Shown here piece after piece: positions 1-11,847 of a stretch of DNA of 64,000 nt. Source of the stretch: Mangifera indica (Eukaryota > Streptophyta > Magnoliopsida > Sapindales > Anacardiaceae); contig NC_058148.1 of assembly GCF_011075055.1 (NCBI RefSeq), forward strand, positions 15,927,969-15,991,968, read 5' to 3'. The translations under genes and the position numbers were made by a program. The notes beneath the pieces are model-generated. The model saw only the letters and a list, made by a program, of their open reading frames with translations, was not told the DNA's origin and did no database searches. The stretch's first letter is position 1; the number at the start of each line of letters is the position of its first letter.

Positions 1-373
1 CTTTTCAAACTCTCTGTAATTCTTGTTCTTGATTCAACTTCTCTACAATTCTTGTTCTTGTTCTTGAGTTTTAGCTGCGGCACGCATCACATTGACCCCA
101 ACTACAGGAAAATGTCAATAAGTTATAAGCCCAACTAATAAATAATAATCTTTTATTTTTCTTTATTAGAAAAGAAAAAAAAGAAAAAAGGGAACGAGGA
201 AAGACTACATGGGAAATCCAAGAAGCTAGCTTGCTATGATCTCATATGGCTTCAATCTAATCAGCTGCTATATATGCATAAGTGAGATGCCAGCGACAAG
301 GACAATAACTGTGTTTAGAACTTCTGAATCTATGTAACTTGCAACTTAAAGTTTGCTCAGAAAGCTGACCTAC
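1..373. other. No gene recognised (window edge)
   Basis: I see no coding frame, RNA gene or repeat in this AT-rich stretch. It lies downstream, on the minus strand, of the raffinose-synthase-like fragment. The next conserved residues expected of that family do not appear here, so the fragment seems to end before it or to continue beyond the window after a long intron. Confidence 0.5.
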
Positions 374-1260
374 TTCATAGATTCCTTCACCAAATCAAAT
401 GGATGGTCTCCAAAGTTAACAAAAACTGCTTGGAGGGATTCTGAGGTAACTACTGCTGGGCCACCTACGGAAGTGCACAATAAAGCAACATCAATGGACT
501 AACAAACAACAGAAACAGATAAGAGCAAGTTCTTAAGTAGGAACAGAATTGTTTACTCAGTACTCATGTTGCCACAGTTCTACGCAAAGTAAATTCTATA
601 CATACAAGCTCTTGTACAGTTTATGTTTTGTTCTATAGTAAAAAATGTTAAGACAGAATCATCAACATCAAGCATAAATTTTCAGAGTTGAATCCTTTTA
701 GCTTCACTCCTATTTCTTTGGAGTGAGGATAAATTCTTTGATGTTTAATTTCTGAAACTTACCACTCTCAACACAAAGCTCAAGCTCATCTAATGAGTTC
801 CCCTGGAGACTGCTTCTAAATTCACCATCTAGCACGGGCAAGAAAAGAATATAGGAAGTAGAATCATTGGACGCATCAGAAGATGGTTCTCCCCCTGCTT
901 CAAGAAGTAGCATCTGAGTTTCAGAAGGGATGTCACTTCCTGAATTCCCCATCCTCGGTATCATCCGCCAAATTTTAAATCTAAATATACATAGCTATCT
1001 GACATCCCTGCATCACACAAATGGAGACAAGGGTCAGTTAAATAAAACCTTAACACGCAACAAAACAAGACAAAAACTTACTGAATGATTGCAAGCTTGA
1101 AAACATGTCGTGCACGGTTCTCTGTGGAAGTAGCACCCGCGAATGCTGATGTATTGTTGTATGGAATGACAAATACATTAACAGGCACACCTGTCAAAAC
1201 ACTTTTGCCATTTACACAGAGATTTCCTTCTTTCAGGACAGGTCTTGCACCAATAAACAT
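374..1260 (-). pseudogene. Raffinose synthase-like (glycosyl hydrolase 36 family) N-terminal fragment, broken
   Basis: Three spliced pieces match the N-terminus of plant raffinose synthases (galactinol-sucrose galactosyltransferases). Exon 1 (1260-1082) reads MFIGARPVLKEGNLC through GATS to RHVFKLAIIQ and ends at a GTAAGT donor. Exon 2 (1007 to about 712) carries IFRFKIWRMIPRMG, ETQMLLLEA, YILFLPVLDGEFRSSLQG and CVESG. Exon 3 (about 450-374) carries LQAVFVNFGDHPFDLVKES. In the joined frame exon 2 has a TAG stop at 997-995, just before the conserved FRFKIW block, and its 3' part runs into a stop after CVESG. The catalytic barrel, hundreds of residues further on, is absent, so the fragment cannot make an active enzyme. 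The family match rests on conserved blocks I recognise, without an alignment. A remote alternative is an unusual splice variant that removes the stop. Confidence 0.7.
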
Positions 1261-1875
1261 AGAATGTTTCCATCTTTTTTGGCATTTGAAAACGACTTCT
1301 GCCTTTGATTGTTGGAAGTGGCTAAGAATGATGAAGGCAATGGTCGTGAATTGAGTGTAGCAGGTGTAGAGAAAATATTCATAGCGGAGGATTGAATCAT
1401 CATAGCTTTAAGTTTAGAAGGAATTTATAAATAATTTATTTGATGGACCGTTAAAAACAGTTAGAAATGGGAAATGATATAGATGAGACATGGTAATGAA
1501 GATATCTGATGTGAGTTGGTTCCCAATTGATAAAAAAGATGATGAGCTTTAGGCTTTGCGGCAACATTTACTCTGTGCATCTATTATTCTCTGTTAAGTC
1601 GTTTTCAATCCTCTATGGGTTTAATGTAAATATCTTCTCATTTTTCTCAGGACAACTATATCCTTTCAACTAACATCTCATTGCAACAACAATTCAGCCG
1701 TGGACATGTCTACGCAGTAATATATGTTTCAATTTAACCGTCTTCTCGATTCCAGTAAAGTAATTATTCATGACAAGTAAAACATATACTTGCAAATTTG
1801 AAATTCCATTTCTTGATGTCTTCTACATTGTAATCATTTCCTATGGTTTAAAAAAGAAAAGAATAAACACAAAGC
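1261..1875. other. Intergenic, nothing recognised
   Basis: AT-rich spacer between the raffinose-synthase fragment and the 3' end of the subtilase gene. It should include the subtilase 3' UTR, since the stop codon is at 1876-1878 on the minus strand. I see no other feature. Confidence 0.4.
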
Positions 1876-4422
1876 TTAGATAATAGCTGGGGCAACAACA
1901 ATCGGGCTTCTGACATAGTGTTTTCCGTCTGTCCATGTTAGACCTCCAAATGATGTATCGCTTTGCACACCACCAGACCACTTTCCTTTCAGAGTCAACT
2001 TAAACTGCTTCTCCTCACCAACTTTCCAAAATTTCAGAACACTGGGCTCAACAGAAACTGAAACTCCTAGTGGCTCACGGATATGAGCCGCATACGTTCC
2101 AGGTGATCCAACATTCTTCAGTGTTCGAGTGACAGTGATTGGGCGAGAGAGACCAGAGACTGAAATTGAAGGATAGTTTAAATCGTAAAGTTTGAATGAT
2201 TTGGGACATTTATAGTAACTCCCCAGGAAACGGTGAATCTTGGTCTGGTTGTAGGCAATGCCACAGAGAAAATTAGCATAATCATTCACTGTTAAATCAT
2301 AGACCAATCCAGGATTCATGGCACGATTAGGCCGAATGTGGCCAGAACCATAATTGTATGGTGTTGCCTTGTTGAAAGATCCATCAAGCATTGGATGCTT
2401 GGTATTGTCCCTTCTTCTTGCTGTAAATGGAAACAACAAATTATCAACATAAGATTCTCAAGCATTTATTGGTAGAATTCCACAGAGACTTACCAGTTGT
2501 CATGATTGCAGATTTAATTGCAGCTGGACTCCAATCTGGATAAAGCGACTTAAGAAGCCCAACAACTCCAGAAACATGTGGACAAGACATAGATGTGCCT
2601 GACAGTACGTTGAATTTAACCCTGCGTTTGTCAAAAGGTTGTTCCGTAGGGCTTACTGCTTCAGTGTACGCAGCTATAATATTCACTCCAGGTGCAGTAA
2701 TGTCGGGCTGAAAAATTGAAACACAATTAATAAATGAGTTTAATTTAGTAGAGAGTTCAGTCACTGATGTCATTAATACCTTAAGGATCTCTGGATTTAT
2801 AACATTTGGTCCTACAGAGGAAAATGAAGCCATGAAGGGAGCAGTCTTTGCACCAATCCGAACCCCTGGTGCGGAAATGTATCCCATTGGGTCTCTGCAA
2901 ATAAACATAATGAGAATAAGCTTAATTTTAATTAATGAGCAGGTAGTGGCGTGCAAATGTTTGCGATAGAGTTATACTTGGAAGAATTGATATAGAGTAA
3001 GACTTCCACACCGTCTCTGTAGGTGAGATGGGAGGCCGGGAGGACATGAGGGTCAGCAACAATATCATTACCGTTGAGCTTATCATTGCAAAGGATCATC
3101 CCAGCTCCACCAGCCATCAATACATATTGACCCTTTTCCACTCTTCCAATTTCACCCCTAAGACATGCCACAATTTTACCCTCAACCTTTTTAGGATCCA
3201 GAGTTTCATTCTTGCAGAGTAGGCTGCATAAAATAGAAATGTTAGGATGATCACCCACAGAGAGTAATATGAATTCAAAACAATTAGTGCTTACGCATCA
3301 GCAACAGATGCATGTTTAGCTTTAGCCTGAGCTCCAGTAATAAGTGAATAGAATCCATCACCAGGAAGAGCAGTAGAAAGGCTTGATCCCTGGTAGCGAT
3401 ATTCATTACGGAGTTCAACAAAATTCTGGAATTCTCGATCCAAGGTACTAGCACCCACTGTGAACATCCAAGGTGAAAGATTTGAGACAGTTCCTGGCAA
3501 TGGTCCAGAATTTCCACCAGAAGAAACAACAGTAATGCCCTTCTTAATAGCATGAAATGAACCGATAGCAATTCCATCACCAAAGTAATCGAAAGGAGAG
3601 CCTCCAACGGACAAAGAAATAACATCAACTCCATCATCTATGGCTTGATCAAAACCTTTCATGATATCAGCGTCGAAACATCCACTCTCATTAACTGGAG
3701 GCCAACAGATCTTGTAAGCGGCAACTCTAGCCCTAGGAGAACCACCTTTGGCAGTTCCATTGGCAGACCCTAACACACTTGCTCCTGGAACAAAGTGGCC
3801 ACCTGCTGTTGATAGAGTGTGGGTCCCATGCCCCTCATAATCACGTGCAGACACATTATAGGGCACGGATTTTCCTACAAATGCATCATAACCTTTGTTG
3901 AAGTACCTTGCTCCTATCAGCTTCCTGTATATAAGTGCATCATAACATTTGTATATAAATGCATCAATGATTGACAGGGGACTGCGACTGAGGCGGAATT
4001 TATGGAGATGATTAATTAGGGCAGTTACCTGTTGCAATTAAAGCCTTCTTCGTGGGCACATTTACCTTTCCATCTGGAAGGAATGGGTCCATAACCTTCG
4101 TCAATAAAGCTTTCGGATTCAGGCCATACACCTACACTTTTACATATAATATAAAATACAAAACAAATCAAACCTTTTTATATATCAAACAAAGGTGATT
4201 CATAAATGCTGCAAATCAGGTTCAAAGTAAAGCAAGCAGAGGTTCATACCAGTATCAAGGTTTGCTATGATGATATCTTCACCATAATTAGCTTTCTTCC
4301 AGATAGAACTCCGGGGTACGACGCCATTCTTTTCGAGTAACATAAAATCCCATGAATAAGTTGTGTGTAATTTTTTTCCTTTGTTCGGGAAGACAGACAC
4401 CACATGTGGGTGCTCTGCATTG

Positions 4423-4461
<39 letters not shown>

Positions 4462-4998
4462 CATACATACATACAATGAATGAGAATATCAATTGTTTTT
4501 ATTAAACGAAGAAAGCAACAAGGAGAGATTTAGAATGTATATTTACTTGCAATCTCGGCTGCCTCCTTCTCTTCAAGGATGGCAGCAAAACCATTAATAT
4601 GCTTATTGTATGAATAAAAGATTGCTTCTCTGGCTTTCTCAGTACTGCATGACAACAATATTTAAGCAGGTACGAAACAACCAACTTATAATATAATATG
4701 AAGTTGCACTGCTGAAACAAACATACCTTCCCAAAAACGATGAAAGTAACTGATGATGAGAATCAGTTGCACGTTGAAGATCAGCTGTTGTAATTTGAGG
4801 GCCATGATCATGCGATCCCAAGTATACTATATAAGACTGTATATCTCAAACCAGCAAACAACACAGCATTAATAATTTAAAAATCTCTTTAACTGAGATC
4901 TTTCATCAGGTGTACATTACCTTCTTGATGGCAAAAGCAGGCCATGAGAAGAGGATGAAACAAAGGAAGACAAGGAAAGGGAACCTTGGGAACCACAT
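1876..4998 (-). CDS. Subtilisin-like serine protease (SBT5-type subtilase), 10 exons, intact
   Basis: Exons on the minus strand are 4998-4921, 4836-4727, 4644-4547, 4414-4250, 4131-4029, 3924-3295, 3223-2978, 2894-2780, 2707-2494 and 2420-1876. All introns are GT-AG and together the exons code for 767 residues without interruption. Order of parts: hydrophobic signal peptide (about 1-24), inhibitor I9 propeptide starting SYIVYLGSH, peptidase S8 domain with inserted PA domain, and a C-terminal Fn3-like domain. Catalytic residues visible are Asp149 (ANLDTG), His217 (GHGTHT), Asn323 (SSGGNSGP, transition-state site) and Ser554 ([11 protein letters not shown]). Length and the split gene fit plant SBT5 subtilases (AIR3/SBT5.4-like), which are secreted proteases of the apoplast. 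The ATG at 4998 is chosen because it opens the signal peptide. Intron 3 contains a TA/CATA microsatellite. The substrate is unknown. Confidence 0.93.
4424..4474. repeat. (TA)n/(CATA)n microsatellite in subtilase intron
   Basis: About 34 bases of alternating TA followed by five CATA units, directly upstream (gene sense) of the exon 4 acceptor. It is likely length-polymorphic. Confidence 0.9.
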
Positions 4999-7221
4999 TA
5001 TGCAAAACTGTGGAAACAATTACAATCTTTTACGTTTATAAAACAGGTGATGGATGCACCATAATAAATACATTCCTTGATTCAAGCAGTGAAAATATTA
5101 TCTTGCCATTTTAACGCATGGTAGAATATTGTAGCTATTTCAACACAGTTGGAATATATTGAACAATTCTAGGATTTGTATTCACATGCAGAGTTTACAA
5201 ATTAACAGATATATTTGGTACGAGTAAATAAAATTAGAATATTTGGAGTCGATGGGGATTATAAACAGAAAGAATTGTATAGGAATGGGATATGTATATT
5301 CCAATCAGAGTGACCAGCCCAACTTTGTGAATGCATCAAATAAATTTCAGATTGTATAGGAAATAATGGATATGTATATCTCCATTAATTGGGAATGAAA
5401 TTAGTTTTGCCATATTTAATTCAGGATCTTTGTTTGGCAATCAGAGTAGTTTATGACAAAACAAAGCATGCGTTTGCTTGGAGTAGTTTAATTCTAGATA
5501 GCATTACCTCGTGCCAAATAATAAATTATATGAGGGTAATATGAGTATAATCATCTAATTAATCAATTTTACAATAATATATATAATAATTTTAAAATAA
5601 GTAATATCATATATATCCAATTTTAAATACTCAATTGGATAGTTGTGATTGAATGTTATTTTGTTTTAAATTTAAAATCGTTCAATAAGTACCATCTACA
5701 AACATTAGCTCTGAGAGCAAGTTGAGCTTCTTTGAAAAAGAGACCATGTAACTTGCAAAAACTGGTGGATGAGGCAGAAGCTATTCCATATTTCTCTAAC
5801 TTCACATGATCCCAAATTTGAACAGTGGCATGCAACTGGAGGAGCAAGGGGCAATGATGTAATGTAATGCACATATATGTTGCCCCCATGAGGCAGCAGC
5901 TAGTCAATGTCAATTGAAGATGATTCCAAGGCTCAAACATCATATGGCTATTCCGGCCACAATGTTAAGTGATATTTTGGATTGAAATGGGATAAAACTG
6001 ATTTCCTTTTTTAAATTTTCCCAGAATTACTCTGTGTATATATTGTAGCACTGTTCTTCTGATTATTGGATGGAAGAGATGCAAGTAAAGATGGAAAATT
6101 TGACCGGAGAGTGGGCAGTGGTCAAAGTGATATGAGTTATGAGACAGCGAAAAACGTTTTAAATCTGGGGAACTGTGTTCAAATAATATGTACAGCCTTA
6201 CACCCAATCAATAGATTGACTCTGTAACTGTTTTTTTTTTTTTAATCATATTATATAAGATCGAGCTCAGTATAGATCAAATGATCAGTTTGAGTTGCCC
6301 TATACTCAGTGTGCTTCAACAAAATATAATGCAGCTAATTGAGATTCAAATATATGAACTTGTTTGGGTGATCAAATATATATGAAGCCATGCCATGAAC
6401 AAATATACCAAGATAATATTTGGATTTAATTTTAAAAGAGAAGGAAGCCAAAGCCAACCCATCTGCACAAATGTACAGTATACGTTGGCCTTGTCTTATT
6501 CCCTGGTCTTGGAGACGTCTAGAAACCATCAAAACCTCTTTAACCCTTCTGCCCTGATTAATTTTTTAATGAACTATTAAGACCTGTGTCCAAAATTAAT
6601 CAAGAAATAAAAAATAAGAATCCATTTACACTACAAAACCACACAAAGGCTCAAAGGGATTGGTTCAACAGCTAGCACAACAAAGCAAATATAGAATAAA
6701 TGGGTGGTCACTTTCCTTTGTCAAGGAAAGAAAATCCAAAAAAGGCTACCTGTAAAACCCAGGTAGCTTTGGCTCTATCTATGGAATTGGATCCATTTGT
6801 TAGCAAGGGGTCTTGGTTGCCGCCTTCGCCACGACCTGTCACTCTCCTTTTTATGGACTTTCTTTTGTCTTCCGTTTCTAATTAATTTACTGCTTCTTCC
6901 ACTCTTAATATCATATAACCATCTTTCTACTTCTCTTTTCATACCTATAATTAGAAGTTCTACTTCTACAGCAGCTGGAAGTTTAGCACAAAACTGACGC
7001 TCTGCACTCACTGTTTTTCAGTTTTTATCTTTCTTATCATATATGTAATTGTAAATGTCTCTGAATTCAATCCTTCTGCATACGTCTGTATATTGATAGT
7101 TTAAGCTTACTCGAATTACTAAAAAATTAATGCCTGTTAGTTAGCTGATTATTTCATTGTCTGACTTTTCTGAAGTTCTATTCAGGTTGAGAACGAAGGC
7201 TAATTAGATAATGGAAGTATT
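4999..7221. other. Intergenic region between subtilase and MIR160
   Basis: The part next to 4999 should hold the 5' UTR and promoter of the minus-strand subtilase. The part before 7222 should hold the promoter and pri-miRNA 5' end of MIR160. Several short open frames occur but none has recognisable protein content. I see no transposon termini. Confidence 0.4.
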
Positions 7222-7321
7222 TGGCCGTCTGCCTGGCTCCCTGAATGCCATATAAGAAGCTTGCCAAAAGGCGCTGGCAGTCTTCCTACTTGGCATGAAG
7301 GGAGTCATGCAGGCCTACCCT
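7222..7321 (+). ncRNA. MIR160: MIR160 precursor hairpin
   Basis: Positions 7230-7250 (beginning TGCCTGGCTCCCTG, ending AATGCCA) match plant miR160, in the variant with A instead of U at position 15 that is known from several eudicots. Positions 7293-7313 (GCATGAAGGGAGTC then ATGCAGG) pair with it as the star strand. They lie 42 bases downstream with a short loop region between, which is the compact hairpin size usual for MIR160. miR160 guides cleavage of mRNAs of the auxin response factors ARF10, ARF16 and ARF17 and so tunes auxin responses in root cap, leaf and flower development. The mature and star positions are seen directly. Expression is inferred. The hairpin lies about 2.2 kb upstream of the subtilase (read on the opposite strand) and 1 kb before the HIPP pseudogene. 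Confidence 0.9.
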
Positions 7322-7552
7322 TATCATCCATCTTTCTGCTCTACTCTTAGTCCCAGGGCGTCCTCATCTACAACACAAGGTAGATATTGTGGATGACCTA
7401 TGATATGTCAAGGCATACATGTTTTTGAGAAATCATTTGGCTCATAGATATATTCCAATTTGTGCAATTCTGTTTAAAGATAATTATTTCTCATTGTATT
7501 ATTTATATTTATTTCTACTTAATCCTGATCAGATTTCCTAATTTCTGATACA

Positions 7553-7587
<35 letters not shown>

Positions 7588-8289
7588 CGATGCATGGAAG
7601 CAGCAGGGTGATGATGAATATGTTTACAATGTGTGAAAGCCGGGATCCATGCACTGTTGTGGGGCTAGCTTATTGTGTCAAATCAAGTCTGTGATAGGGA
7701 TTGTTATCCAACATTCTGGCTATCTATAGTGACCCACCAGAGAAGTCGTTTTGTATTGTATTCATCTATCTATGGATGCAGAGAAGCCAAATTATATTGT
7801 ACCTTCTTCCACATATATATTATATATAGTTTCCAAAATTGACTTCGCTATACACACTGGTAATTTTTTTTTATGATCAACACACTTATAATTATTCATT
7901 AACATTTTTAACGAAATCCAGTCTCCTAAACATGCTTGACCAAGACTTGAGTGACGTCGTTCTTTGATTTGTAAGAATCAAACCACGAAGAGAAAAGCTT
8001 GCGTGTCTCAACTTGTCAAACAAGGTTAAAGACCCAAAATTTTTAGTCATGCATTCACTCGGTATTGAAGCTAGCCTTCTTCATAGGAAACAACTTATTT
8101 TGGCCTTTCAAATTATAACGACAATATCCATGGCCACTGGCTAGTTACTCTTGAGAATCATATCTATAAAAAAAGCAGGGTCTTGGTGTCTCAAAACGCG
8201 AAATATTCAGGTATCTTACATTGAGATTTTCTTATTACTTTGTAGTGTCTAGGCTTACTTCTATAACTATAAATGACTGGTGGTTTCAG
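7322..8289. other. Spacer, nothing recognised apart from a microsatellite
   Basis: No coding frame or RNA gene is recognised. It contains the CATA repeat listed separately. The 3' end of the MIR160 primary transcript probably lies here, and so might a first exon of the following HIPP-type sequence, but I could not place one. Confidence 0.35.
7551..7584. repeat. (CATA)n microsatellite
   Basis: Eight or so consecutive CATA/TACA units followed by short TA repeats, about 240 bases downstream of the MIR160 hairpin and possibly within its primary transcript. Confidence 0.85.
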
Positions 8290-8584
8290 CAAAAGATCGT
8301 GATGAAGGTACAGATGAATTGCCAGAAATGTCGGGCTGAGGCACTCAAGGTTGTTGCAAAGGCAGAAGGTAGGCAGGTCCAGCAAATTTAAATGAATTAA
8401 TTGTATAAATAATTAATACGCACAGGCATGCAGGTGTTAACTTTGTGGGATTAGAAGGAGATGATCGAGAAAGATAAAGTGGTGGTCACTGGAGATGGAG
8501 TTGATACTGTCAAATTAGCTACCAGCTTTGAGGAAGAAAGTTGGGCAGACGGAGCTCATAAGTGTTGCAGAAATCAAGTCTTAA
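8290..8584 (+). pseudogene. Heavy-metal-associated (HMA/HIPP-type) domain gene with two frameshifts
   Basis: A CAG acceptor at 8287-8289 opens an exon (8290-8368) reading QKIVMKVQMNCQKCRAEA, with the metal-binding CxxC intact. A GT-AG intron (8369-8433) follows. The next exon (8434-8584) reads VNFVGLEGDDRE, then DKVVVTGDGVDTVKLATS, then LRKKVGQTELISVAEIKS and TAA. These three blocks lie in three different frames: an extra base near 8468-8474 and another near 8526-8528 break the frame. Restored, they would form one HMA domain of the small HIPP family proteins that bind metal ions in the cytosol or nucleus, without a C-terminal CaaX box here. No first exon with a start codon was placed. Either it is a recently decayed gene copy or both indels are assembly errors. 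Confidence 0.75.
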
Positions 8585-8924
8585 TGACAAATGACCCTTC
8601 TCCAGAAGCCCTTAAAATTTTGTATGTATTTACAGAGAGAATTATTCACTTTTTGAAGCAATAAAAATTAAGAAAGTGTCAACAACTTACACTGCAATAT
8701 ACTTACCGTTGTCTACTCAGCTTCATTGAAATTATGCAGACAGTGACATTCATTACCGGATAATAACCATTCAACTATAGCAGGAGCCAGGAAGCTACGT
8801 AAATTTTTACTCAATTTCTTAAATCTGAAAAGCAACTTGTACGATATTTCTTAAATCTTAAAACTGCCTTGTATCTTGATTGAGTATTGTCAAGGATATG
8901 AAGCTAAGGAGGCATAAACAAATG
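8585..8924. other. Spacer, nothing recognised
   Basis: AT-rich convergent spacer between the plus-strand HIPP-like remnant and the minus-strand tail-anchored protein gene. The 3' UTR of the latter probably lies here. No terminator-like or repeat structure stands out. Confidence 0.35.
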
Positions 8925-9540
8925 TCACAGGTGTAAACCAATGAGGATAGAGAGCAAGAAGATTAAAGCCACTAGGCAGCCTAAAACATAATTTACAGTT
9001 GGACGAGTAATTGTAATAGGATCCTCTGTGTCTCTCTCAGCTTTCATATCATAAGTAATGGTTGCCAATTTGCTAATCTGCTCCTCTAGAGCCGTATTCT
9101 TTTCCCTCAGCGATGCAATGGCCTCCTCTTGTTTCTTCATTATCTGGGCAAACTTAACTTTTGAGCATTAAAATATATCTAAAAGCAACCAAAATTAAGT
9201 AATTAAACTTACTTGATGCAGAACTTTGACAAGAGCCTTAAATTCATGAACTTCATTCTCAATTTCAAGATCAGATTGCTCATTATTGTCGTTGATGGCC
9301 TGTAAGAGTGAAAAGTAGGACACATATTAATACGTTCTATCAATAATATACAAAAAAGACACAGCGGTGTACCAGTACCAGTGGTTGAAGTTGAAGAGAG
9401 GGAGGTGTTGTGACGTTATTGTTGTATTGCACAGTTTGCGCCCTTGACTCAAACCTGGCAACCGCTGCTTTAAATTCACGAATTTTTGACTCCACTGATG
9501 TATTATCATTATCTTTAATATTATATTTTATTTCATCCAT
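8925..9540 (-). CDS. Predicted small tail-anchored coiled-coil protein, function unknown
   Basis: Three exons splice in phase 0: 9540-9379, 9299-9213 and 9143-8925, giving a 155-residue protein beginning MDEIKYNIKDND. The acceptors are CAG and the second donor is GTAAGT. The first donor is ambiguous: two in-phase GTAC sites lie six bases apart. Residues about 15-125 are rich in heptad-like charged helices (for example EQISKLATITYDMKAE). The C-terminus is a single membrane segment (VNYVLGCLVALIFLLSIL) followed by only a few residues, the layout of a tail-anchored protein of ER, outer mitochondrial or plastid membrane. Exons 1 and 2 each contain a similar block (EFKAAVARFES and EFKALVKVLHQ), suggesting an internal duplication. 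I do not recognise the family. An upstream exon is possible because the ATG at 9540 has no distinctive context. Confidence 0.5.
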
Positions 9541-10842
9541 GCACTATTATAAGCAAACACACAAATTAGTGCCAATTATTATTATTTTATCATCATCATT
9601 GTTTTGTTCATATCAAGAGCAGCCATGTTGAACCTGAACCTGGACCTGGACCTGGTTGGTGCGCAGCAGAGGTTGGGCAAGAGGAGAATAGGAAGAGGGA
9701 CCAAGTCGCGTATAGGTATCTGTTGATTTTGTACCACCCATTTAGATGCTGCATTGACATAGAAATCAGAATCAATGACTATGAGATTATTTTTAAAGAG
9801 AGAAACGTGGTACATAAGAAACGAGCGCGAAATTTACTCTTAACCAACCGGCAATATGAAGCAATTGCTGGGAATTTCCCTCTGTGCATTCCTAAATCTA
9901 CACGTTCTTCTACAACCGATTACTGCTGGCAGATTATATCAAAATACTACTTGTATTAGAATTTCATATTGTTACGTATTTTTATTTCCTATATATACAG
10001 AGATGACCTTTTATACCTAGTTCAACTTAAGGCAAACTTAGGGCTTTAGCCCAACTCAATTTATGATGAACCAATTAATTATATCGCTCTCTCTCTCTCG
10101 AAGGCCTTTAACTATTTTTATTTCTATGATATCGATAGGACAAGATTCGAAACAAATAAGCTCAAACCTTATTACTAATTCAACTCAATCGAATTCAAAA
10201 TGAGCTACTCCTATGTGAACTTGAATTCGAGCTTCAGCTTGAAATACGTTATTGTCAAGTTCAAGTCTAAGGTTGTTTACTAGCCAGACTCACAAGCATA
10301 GACAAACTCATTTAAAATGGCCAAAATAATGTTATTTTTTATAAATATGTATCAAAATGACGTTTTTTTGAAGCGAATTGAATTAAGTCTGAGTTCATTT
10401 CAATATTATAATTGTACTCAAGCTTGATTTGAGAAGAGTTTGACCCCTTTAAAACAAGCCGAGCTTGAATTGGTTTTGATTCAAATTCAATCCCAATCAT
10501 TATTACCATTCAAAAGACTTAATCAAAGATTCAAAGTAAGCTACACATTCAAAGTGATTATATTGCCATTCCCAAAATCCCATTTTCACAAAATTATGGA
10601 ATCCAATAACATAAGTTGTATCGTGTCAGATGCATTCGAAAGCTGAATATAAACACCTTATTAGATGCAGAGAGTTTTGTTTGCTCAAACTTCACATCAC
10701 TCTTCCTGATTGTCAAAATAATTTGCCAAAAGGCCAGTCTTCATCATTTTCTGAGAAGTAAGAATACATTATTTGGAGTTGTTTGGTTGAAACTCATAGC
10801 GGATTGTAGGAAATTAAGCATAAAATTTCGATGGACATTAAT
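9541..10842. other. Intergenic region with a possible degenerate foldback MITE
   Basis: No gene is recognised. Between about 10140 and 10480 there are several partly palindromic AGCTTGA/TCAAGCT words around a core containing CAAAATGACGTTTTTT. This resembles the core of the foldback element at 21756-22069, so it may be a decayed relative. No clean terminal repeats or target duplication could be found. A short CT microsatellite lies near 10086. Confidence 0.3.
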
Positions 10843-11847
10843 TTAGTTGCAAGGAGAGGGAGTAAGTTGCCTGAACTTATAAGTGCGGCAATCTCCAAGA
10901 GGAAAGGAGTCATCGGAAAAGTTACCATGAGCTCTTTTGTTTGTATAACCTGGATAGTCTTCTTTGCAGAAAGGCACAGCTTCATGTAAAATTAGGCTTA
11001 TCTTCTCAGCTTTCTTCACTAATTCCCATTTGTTGTAAGGATCACCCTCCTTGTGTGACACATGAATCTCTCCTTTATCTTTCAGAAGCAGCTTAGCATT
11101 CCTCAGAAATCCCTTTACCAATTCTTTGTTCAACCTGTTGTAGTCACATCAAATTCATATCAGAATGCAATGGTTGTGTTGTGTTGTGTTGTGTTGTGTA
11201 TATATAAACATCGATTAAACAGTAACATATAAATAAAGCAGACTGACATAACTGGATCTGACAATAGCTATTCTCACGGTAAATGAAACCAACATGAGGG
11301 AAGTTGTAAACGATGCGATCAAACTTCTGTGTCCTGAGGAAGAAATGTTGACTCATCTGCTTAGCATCTACTCCGTACAACACCCTGCATCCTCTCTCTT
11401 CCAATTCTCTTATATTCCTCAATCCGTTACTGTATTTTCTACCTATGTTCTCTGAACTCAATCCATCCAAGCAAATATATTTCAAAACCAAAAAACAAAA
11501 CAAGTGAAAAAAAGAACTGAACTGAACTGAACTACTTGTTTATTACCTTGAGTATCAAGAGAAGTGGCAACCATGTTGTGGGCAGAACCAAATTCTCTGG
11601 CTAAACAAAGAGAGAAAGAAAAGTCTCCTTCTCCTACCAACAAGATTCTGTGCTTTGATGAGTAGTGTTTTCTCCATTTTTCTTCTTCTTCTTCTTCTTC
11701 CTCCTCCTCCTCATCATCATCATCACTTGTTTCATAGTACGCATCTTCTCCTACTAATTCCTTGTTTTCTTTTCCTTCACCCATTAAATTAATTTTCCTG
11801 TCTAGCCCAACCAGATCAATCTGACCTAATTTCTGTTCCTTAATCAT
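10843..11847 (-). CDS. BMT5-like (DUF2431) Rossmann methyltransferase, 3 exons
   Basis: Exons 11847-11547, 11451-11253 and 11134-10843 join in frame to 263 residues (donors GTAATA and GTTATG, both acceptors CAG). An acidic tract (SDDDDEEEE..., residues about 41-57) encoded by a GAA/GAG repeat precedes the SAM-binding motif ILLVGEGDFSFS (residues 68-79). Further family blocks are DRIVYNFPHVGF, LVKGFLRNAK, GEIHVSHKEGDPYNKW and HGNFSDDSFPLGDCRTYKF. This is the domain of yeast Bmt5, which methylates N3 of a uridine in 25S rRNA in the nucleolus. Many plant members are annotated only as DUF2431 proteins. Residue content supports the fold. The rRNA substrate is inferred from the family. The length is near that of other single-domain plant members. 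Confidence 0.88.
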
